Source: JBCBSP01 sp039819095 | Lineage (GTDB): Bacteria; Pseudomonadota; Alphaproteobacteria; Caulobacterales; Maricaulaceae | Reading direction: 5' to 3' | Assembly: GCA_039819095.1 (NCBI GenBank) | Contig: JBCBSP010000006.1 | Span: forward strand, 1-64,000 | Length of the DNA: 64,000 bases | Shown: positions 59,173 through 64,000 of the stretch, piece after piece | Position numbering within the stretch: position 1 is the stretch's first letter | How the letters are laid out: each line of letters opens with the position of its first letter | The notes under the pieces: model-generated | The model's input: only the letters and a program-made list of their open reading frames with translations | Databases searched by the model: none | What the model was told of the DNA's origin: nothing | Made by a program: the position numbers and the translations under genes

Positions 59173-59957
59173 TCGGTCAGCGCAACAACCCCGACCTGGC
59201 CGCCAAACTGTCCGGCATGACCATCGCGCGCAGCGCGGCGCGATGAGAAGAAGCGCTCCTGCTCAGCAAAGGTGCACGCGCGCGTTAAGCTGATTGCGTG
59301 CTCCGCGACGCCGTGCGCAACAAGCTGACGGCGGACCGCCTCAGCCACATCGAGTCCCGCACCGCCCTCAACGTCCCTTTGACCGATCAGACCGGTATCC
59401 AGCGCGCCGAACAGGGCCTGGAACTGATCCAGCACTTCAGCCCCGACGCGATATCTGGCCTTTGAAATGGCCGGGCCGATCGCAGCGCGGACATCACCCG
59501 GACGGGTGGCGTAAGCCTCGTTCATCGCATCAAGCGTCGCGCCGACAATGTTCTGCACCGCGCCGCGCCAGCCGGAATGCACCGCAGCGATGGCGCGGCG
59601 GACCGGGTCAAACAGAACCACCGGCACGCAATCCGCACACTGAGCACACAGCGCGAGGCTAGGCTGGTCGGTCATCAAGGCATCGGCTTCGCCGGCCGAC
59701 CAAACGCCCTGCGGCGGCGAGTCTACGCGTAGCACGGTGCGACCATGAACCTGGTTGGCGAAGACCAGTGTCGGACCACCCAGCGCCTCGCTCAGGCGTC
59801 GACGATTCTCGGTTACGGCCGCTTTTTCATCGCCGCGCGACCAGGTCAGATTCAGGCTGTCATACGGACCGCGACTGACCCCACCCTTTCGGGTGGTGAA
59901 GCCATGCTCAAGCCCAGCCTGGTCGCTGAGGGGCGCCGCCTTGATCAGTTCAAGCAT
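59169..59957 (-). CDS. pgeF: peptidoglycan editing factor (multicopper-oxidase-like laccase domain)
   Basis: A 262-residue YfiH-family protein. The conserved metal-binding motifs are visible: VFANQVHGRTVLRVDSP, LCAQCADCVPVVLFDP, AAVHSGWRGAVQNIVGATLD and IGPAISKARYRVGAEVLDQF. In E. coli PgeF removes mis-incorporated L-Ser from muropeptides. ATG 59957 follows GGAGG. It overlaps the stop of upstream selO by eight bases, so it is translated as part of that transcript. Confidence 0.94.
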   Translation of the reverse strand: MLELIKAAPLSDQAGLEHGFTTRKGGVSRGPYDSLNLTWSRGDEKAAVTENRRRLSEALGGPTLVFANQVHGRTVLRVDSPPQGVWSAGEADALMTDQPSLALCAQCADCVPVVLFDPVRRAIAAVHSGWRGAVQNIVGATLDAMNEAYATRPGDVRAAIGPAISKARYRVGAEVLDQFQALFGALDTGLIGQRDVEGGAGLDVAEAVRRQLVAHGVAEHAISLTRACTFAEQERFFSSRRAARDGHAGQFGGQVGVVALTD

Positions 59958-61419
59958 GGCCCGCCTCCGCCAGAAAGCCGGCTCGGCGACCGTTTTCATC
60001 CTGACCCAGGCCATAGGCGGCGCGTAAGGCGGAGATATCGTCAAGACAGGCGTAAAGCGCTGACCAGTCATCGTCTTGTGCGATCGGCGCCCAGAGCGCT
60101 TCCACTGTCTCAATGACGAGGTGCACCGGATCAGCCTGGCCGAAGCGGGGATGGTTCAGCCGTTCAGCGCGCACCGGGGCGCGCGCTTCGATACCATCGC
60201 GAACAGGCTTGAACGCGTCTGCAGCATAGAGCGCGCCGCGCGGACCGTCGAGCGCGCGCGCGGCGGACGCCTCGCCGCAAAACCAGTCAAAGAACACCGC
60301 TTCCCACGGCGCCTGGCTGTCCTTCATCCAGTCCAGAAGACCGGTGACGAAGCCGGCGTCCTCTTCAGGGGAGAGCCCGCTCAACCCCAGGCGATGCAGG
60401 AAGGCGCGCGGCAAGGCGGCGCGGTAATGCTGCGGGAAGGCCTCCAGCGAGGCGATGAGACCGTCGCGTTCCCCAACCAGACTCAGCGCGCCGGCCAGCT
60501 GCTGGAGCGCCCAGAAGACCGCCTCGGGCTGGCGGGCGAAAGCGTACAGACCGGTCTCATCGAAATAGGCGGCGGTGAAGCCCGGTTCGAAATGCGGCAG
60601 GAATCTCCACGGGCCATAGTCAAAGCTCTCGCCGGTCACGACAAGATTATCCGTATTGAGAACACCGTGGACAAACCCGGCGGCCATCCATTGCGCGGCG
60701 AGCCGAGCGGACGCCTTTCCCACCTCATCGAGCAGAGCTGCGGAGCGGCTGGACGCATCCCCTTCGTCCGCACCGGGGTGAAAGTTTTCGATGGCGTAGT
60801 CCATCAGGGTTTCAACCAGATCAGCGCGTTCATGGAAGGCGTGGCGCTGGAACATGCCGAAGCGGACATGACTGTGCTGCAGGCGGGTCATCACCGCCGA
60901 GCGCGTCGGTGACGGCTCATCACCACGATGCAGCTGTTCACCGGTTTCGAAAACCGAAAACACCTTACTGGTATAGACGCCGAGCGTTTCAAGCATCTCA
61001 GCAGCCAGGATTTCACGCACCGCGCCCTTCAAGGTGAGCCGGCCATCCCCGCGACGCGAATAGGGCGTCTGGCCGGAACCCTTGGTGCCGAAATCGAGCA
61101 GGCGGCCATCGCCATCGCGAAGCTGAGCGAACAGAAAGCCGCGTCCGTCTCCGATCTCCGGATTGTAAACGCGGAACTGGTGCCCGTGATAACGCAAGGC
61201 CAGCGGGCCGGATTGATTATCCCGCAACGGATCAAATCGTGCGAAATGAGCGGTTTTCTGCGACGCATTCAGCCCGCCAAGCCCGACCGCATCGGCCCAG
61301 GGCTTATTCCACCAGCGCGGCTGCGCCTCTGGAAAATCGGCCGGGTCAACCGGGTCGGAAAACTCCGCGCCGAGTGCTTCAAAACGTGCAGCCGGTCGAT
61401 AAGCGTCGCTGAATGCCAT
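59950..61419 (-). CDS. selO: SelO-like protein adenylyltransferase (YdiU/UPF0061)
   Basis: A 489-residue pseudokinase-fold AMPylator of the SelO family. Recognisable stretches: MAFSDAYRPAARFEALGAEF, LALRYHGHQFRVYNPEIGDG, DFGTKGSGQTPYSRRGDGRL, VMTRLQHSHVRFGMFQRHAF, and the GVLNTDNLVVTGESFDYGPW catalytic/metal region. It transfers AMP to Ser/Thr/Tyr of redox proteins in relatives. The final Cys/Sec residue of eukaryotic SelO is absent; the protein ends FLAEAGHA. ATG 61419 chosen over earlier starts to 61455. Confidence 0.95.
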   Translation of the reverse strand: MAFSDAYRPAARFEALGAEFSDPVDPADFPEAQPRWWNKPWADAVGLGGLNASQKTAHFARFDPLRDNQSGPLALRYHGHQFRVYNPEIGDGRGFLFAQLRDGDGRLLDFGTKGSGQTPYSRRGDGRLTLKGAVREILAAEMLETLGVYTSKVFSVFETGEQLHRGDEPSPTRSAVMTRLQHSHVRFGMFQRHAFHERADLVETLMDYAIENFHPGADEGDASSRSAALLDEVGKASARLAAQWMAAGFVHGVLNTDNLVVTGESFDYGPWRFLPHFEPGFTAAYFDETGLYAFARQPEAVFWALQQLAGALSLVGERDGLIASLEAFPQHYRAALPRAFLHRLGLSGLSPEEDAGFVTGLLDWMKDSQAPWEAVFFDWFCGEASAARALDGPRGALYAADAFKPVRDGIEARAPVRAERLNHPRFGQADPVHLVIETVEALWAPIAQDDDWSALYACLDDISALRAAYGLGQDENGRRAGFLAEAGHA

Positions 61420-61461
61420 AGTCGAAGAGTTAGCCGTCGGGGCAGGCGACGGCAAGACGGC

Positions 61462-62391
61462 TTAGCCGAGCGCCTTTGCCAGGGCCCTCCCCGCCGCTTC
61501 AATGGCCGGAATGCATGGTTTGACGATTTTCGACATGTTGAAGAAGGCGTGCGGCACACCCGTGTACAGAACCCGCTCCACCGCAACGCCGCTGGCGGCG
61601 AGCCGGTCGGCATAGGCCTTGCCTTCATCAAGCAGCGGATCCAGCTCGGCGGCGACGATATAGGCCGGCGGCAGACCGGTCAGATTGTCGTTCAGAAGCG
61701 GCGAAACACGAAGATCGCCGGCCTCTGTCTGAGGGGCGGTCAGATACTGCTTCTGAATCTGGCGCAGCATCTCGCTGGACAGGAGCGGCCCGTCCTGCCA
61801 GCGCGGGCGATCCTTCTTCACCTCGACCAGCTGCAGCAGCGGGTAGATGAGAAGCTGAAAACGCAGCTGGCTGCGCCGCGCCTGGGCCAGGACCGCAGCC
61901 AGCCCGCCCCCGGCGGAATCCCCGCCCACCGCGAGCGCGTCATTTGAAAATCCGTACTCAGACAGACCGCCGCCGACAATCGCGTCGAGCGCAGCCAGGG
62001 CGTCATCAACAGCGGCGGGAAACTTGTGCTCCGGCGCCAGGCGATAATCCACCGAGGCGATGCGCACGCCGGAGACCGCAGCCAGGCGCCGACACAGACG
62101 GTCATGCGTGTCCAGATCACCGGTCGTGTAGCCGCCGCCATGGAAGAAGACGAGTCCGGCCCCGTTCTGCATCGCATCGAAGGGTTGGTACACGCGAAGC
62201 CGCAAGGGTCCAGCCGGCCCGTCGAGCTCGATATCATCGGCGTTATCCACCGGGACGGCCTCAGCCTCCATGGGTGGTATGATGGTCCGCAACCACTGAC
62301 GCAGGGCCGGTGCGGTGCGCCGGGCGAGCGAAGCCTGATCAAGCCCGGCCTGGGCCAGCAGAATGTCCATGGGATTGGCGCTGTCGGTCAT
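61462..62391 (-). CDS. alpha/beta hydrolase, hormone-sensitive-lipase family
   Basis: A 309-residue esterase of the HSL (bacterial family IV) type. The oxyanion HGGG is in LVFFHGGGYTTGDLDTHDRL, the nucleophile elbow in ALAVGGDSAGGGLAAVLAQA, Asp in YIVAAELDPLLDEG, and His in VPHAFFNMSKI. It hydrolyses short-chain acyl esters in the cytoplasm. Intact and normal length. It lies 42 bases downstream of the hypothetical gene region and 42 upstream of selO, possibly one transcript. Confidence 0.95.
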   Translation of the reverse strand: MTDSANPMDILLAQAGLDQASLARRTAPALRQWLRTIIPPMEAEAVPVDNADDIELDGPAGPLRLRVYQPFDAMQNGAGLVFFHGGGYTTGDLDTHDRLCRRLAAVSGVRIASVDYRLAPEHKFPAAVDDALAALDAIVGGGLSEYGFSNDALAVGGDSAGGGLAAVLAQARRSQLRFQLLIYPLLQLVEVKKDRPRWQDGPLLSSEMLRQIQKQYLTAPQTEAGDLRVSPLLNDNLTGLPPAYIVAAELDPLLDEGKAYADRLAASGVAVERVLYTGVPHAFFNMSKIVKPCIPAIEAAGRALAKALG

Positions 62392-62479
62392 GGTTTGAAC
62401 CTAGACCGGGCGCGGCAACGCGCAAGCCTTCCGTGCGCCGCAGCGAGACCCGGCCTGACAGAGGCAGGACGCAGAAGCG

Positions 62480-62737
62480 TTAATGCAGCGTGATGGCGTC
62501 AGAGCGTTCGATGCGACCATCCAGAGCATCGGCGATTTCCCAGCGAAGCGCGCGCCAGGCCTGTGCGCTGTCATCGGCGCTTTGCGCTTCCATCTCCGCA
62601 ATCGCCTGATCGGCATAGCCCAAAGCCTGAACGCCGTGTCGCTCCACCAGGGTGAAAGCAATCGTGCGGATATCGTCCGGCGTGATGCGGGACGGGCGCG
62701 GCGATGGCGGGCCGTCGGACGGGGCGGCGAAGGTCAT
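62480..62737 (-). CDS. hypothetical 85-residue protein
   Basis: A small cytoplasmic helical protein with a pattern DDIRTIAFTLVERHGVQALG then ADQAIAEMEAQSADDSAQAW and ALRWEIADALDG. It resembles short alphaproteobacterial proteins with an E-R-H-G-x-x-A motif, whose function is not known. Start ATG 62737 lacks a strong ribosome site; a TTG at 62758 is an alternative. It is on the same strand as its neighbours, with 88 bases to the hydrolase and 133 to the DUF924 gene. Confidence 0.6.
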   Translation of the reverse strand: MTFAAPSDGPPSPRPSRITPDDIRTIAFTLVERHGVQALGYADQAIAEMEAQSADDSAQAWRALRWEIADALDGRIERSDAITLH

Positions 62738-62870
62738 GAGCGTGATCGATTTCCGCAACAGGAATCTAAGTCGATGAGGCCACGCAAGAATCTGGCCAGC
62801 CCTGAGGGCAATTTAATTGTTTTAAATCAGTATTTTGTGGACCAAGGCATTCAGCGAGCAGCACCGGATC

Positions 62871-63473
62871 TCACGGCTTGGAGGATTTTGCCGGGCGCTT
62901 GGCGCCGGGTGCATAGCCGCCGCGTTCCAGATAGGCCGCCTCATCCGGCGTGGTCTCGCGCCCCAGGGCGTCATTGCGGTAGGGAAACCGCCCGAATGTC
63001 GCGATGACATCGCGGTGCAGGCGCGCATGGCGGGCAGTCCCGCTGTCCGCCCCGATGCGTTCCTCGACCAGCGCGATGCAAAGCTGCTGATCGTCCAGAG
63101 CTTCTGAATGCATGAAGGGCATGTACAGGAAGTCCCGCCGGGACGGGTCGATCGCCAGATCAAAGCCCTTGTCGATCAGCTGACGCGACGCCGCGCGCGC
63201 CTTCTCATCCAGCGCGAACGCCTTGCCGGAACCGCGCCAGATATTGCGCGGAAACTGGTCCAGCGCGATGGCGAGGGCGAGCCCGGTCTCGGGCGTGTCG
63301 AGCCAGGCGTCGTTCGGGTCCAGCGGCTCAGCATCCAGACGATGGGCAAGCGGGCCATAGAGCCGGCGGATTTTTGCATCGAAGGCGGGATCAGTCGCAT
63401 ACCAGCGCTTCGGGCCGGCCTCCTCGAACCAGAAGTCCAGCAAAGCGTGAGGGTCAGGCCGCCCGGCCGTCAA
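62871..63473 (-). CDS. DUF924 family protein
   Basis: A 200-residue helical protein of the DUF924 family: LLDFWFEEAGPKRWYATDPA, LALAIALDQFPRNIWRGSGK, FLYMPFMHSEALDDQQLCIA and VIATFGRFPYRNDALGRETT. These match the family core closely. Function unknown, though structures are TPR-like. The TTG start at 63471-63473 overlaps the stop of the upstream acyl-CoA synthetase in TTGA and has a GGTGAG site, so it is translationally coupled. Confidence 0.94.
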   Translation of the reverse strand: MTAGRPDPHALLDFWFEEAGPKRWYATDPAFDAKIRRLYGPLAHRLDAEPLDPNDAWLDTPETGLALAIALDQFPRNIWRGSGKAFALDEKARAASRQLIDKGFDLAIDPSRRDFLYMPFMHSEALDDQQLCIALVEERIGADSGTARHARLHRDVIATFGRFPYRNDALGRETTPDEAAYLERGGYAPGAKRPAKSSKP

Positions 63474-64000
63474 ATGCGCAACTCACCGCTAAGGATGGCC
63501 GCGCGCAGCTCAGCGGTCAGCGGGACATAAGCGCCCTCGCCGGGATGATCGACATAGACCGTGTCGGCGATCTTTTCGGGATCCCATCCCTCGCGAACCA
63601 GATCTGTCTTTTTCAGCTTGAAGGTCCCGGTCGTGTGCTCTTCGGGGGTTTCGGCGTGCAGCCGCAGGAAAAGCGGCCGGGCATAGTGCGGCAGCTCAAC
63701 GTGCACATGCGCGTGCAGAGCTTCCAGGTCGAAAGCGTCGTTGACGATGAGAGCGGCCATGCCGGCCTTGCCGGAATAATCAGCCACTTCAACGCCGTAG
63801 ACATTGGCCTGCACCACGCCTTCGTGAACGCCCAGCACTTCGGCGACCTCGTTGGTGGACACGTTTTCCGACTTCCAGCGGAAGGTGTCGCCGATCCGGT
63901 CGATGAAGTAGAAATAGCCCAGCTCGTCACGCTTCATCAGATCGCCGGTGCGGAAATAGACATCGCCTTTGGCGAACACGTCGCGCAGGATTTTCTTCTT
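63470..64000 (-). CDS. long-chain acyl-CoA synthetase, N-terminus beyond window
   Basis: The C-terminal about 176 residues of an AMP-forming fatty acyl-CoA synthetase; the N-terminal part lies right of the window. Visible: VYFRTGDLMKRDELGYFYFI, DRIGDTFRWKSENVSTNEVA (A8 motif region), VYGVEVADYSGKAGMAALIV, LPHYARPLFLRLH and TGTFKLKKTDLVREGWDPEK with the catalytic Lys in FKLKK. The GDTFRWKSENVST wording is the FATP/FadD6 (very-long-chain) type. It activates fatty acids for beta-oxidation or lipid synthesis. DUF924 follows with overlap. Confidence 0.93.
   Translation of the reverse strand, partial: KKKILRDVFAKGDVYFRTGDLMKRDELGYFYFIDRIGDTFRWKSENVSTNEVAEVLGVHEGVVQANVYGVEVADYSGKAGMAALIVNDAFDLEALHAHVHVELPHYARPLFLRLHAETPEEHTTGTFKLKKTDLVREGWDPEKIADTVYVDHPGEGAYVPLTAELRAAILSGELRI

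Overview
The window is high-GC chromosomal DNA of an alphaproteobacterium. The best fit is a dimorphic, stalked-type lineage of the Caulobacterales/Maricaulales (Hyphomonadaceae/Maricaulaceae-like). This is inferred from gene order and content: rodZ-like/ispG/ptsP/lysC, ubiG beside DUF1178/nitrilase/grxC/comF, xerD beside accA, aroK-aroB-CNNM facing bolA, J-domain-cobS-cobT, and fdxA-carD-rpoH2, together with large TonB-dependent receptors. No ribosomal RNA or species marker is present, so the genus is not fixed.

Layout. 1-5.4 kb holds envelope or exported proteins: an RHS/YD-repeat protein cut by the left edge, a small single-YD-repeat protein, a MAPEG protein, a frameshifted secreted Cys-rich protein and a TPR lipoprotein with 144-bp tandem repeats. 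5.5-20.6 kb is mostly housekeeping: isoprenoid synthesis (ispG), a RodZ-like protein, nitrogen PTS enzyme I, aspartokinase, ubiquinone synthesis, glutaredoxin, ComF, MutT, a parvulin lipoprotein and SecA; a tiny Flp-type pilin sits at 15.6 kb. 20.7-33.9 kb holds a sensor with no output domain that ends inside a dispersed palindromic repeat, then accA, xerD, the shikimate genes aroK/aroB, a CNNM protein, bolA, the cobaltochelatase genes cobS/cobT and a phytase-like lipoprotein.

33.9-37.2 kb is an accessory island of visibly lower GC. Two minus-strand genes encode leaderless helical proteins that look like alpha-pore-forming toxin (ClyA/HBL/Cry6-type) subunits. The upstream one is fused to a C-terminal beta-propeller. 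A near-perfect RNA hairpin lies between them and an AT-rich leader with a small palindrome lies upstream. This is the most likely undescribed system in the window.

37.2-50.2 kb contains an amidohydrolase lipoprotein, rpmB, a SUV3-like helicase operon, fdxA, carD, rpoH2 and a probable copper-uptake group (DUF2946 protein, TonB receptor, PCu(A)C chaperone). 50.4-54.6 kb pairs a large TonB receptor divergently with a beta-propeller phytase across a four-half-site Pho-box-like array, suggesting phosphate-starvation control of phytate use. After tRNA-Arg(CCT) and a non-coding repeat region come a receiver protein, an SDR, a MaoC-PTA fusion and acetate kinase, then PgeF, SelO, an alpha/beta hydrolase, DUF924 and the C-terminal end of an acyl-CoA synthetase cut by the right edge. 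Several convergent gene pairs abut or overlap within a few bases.
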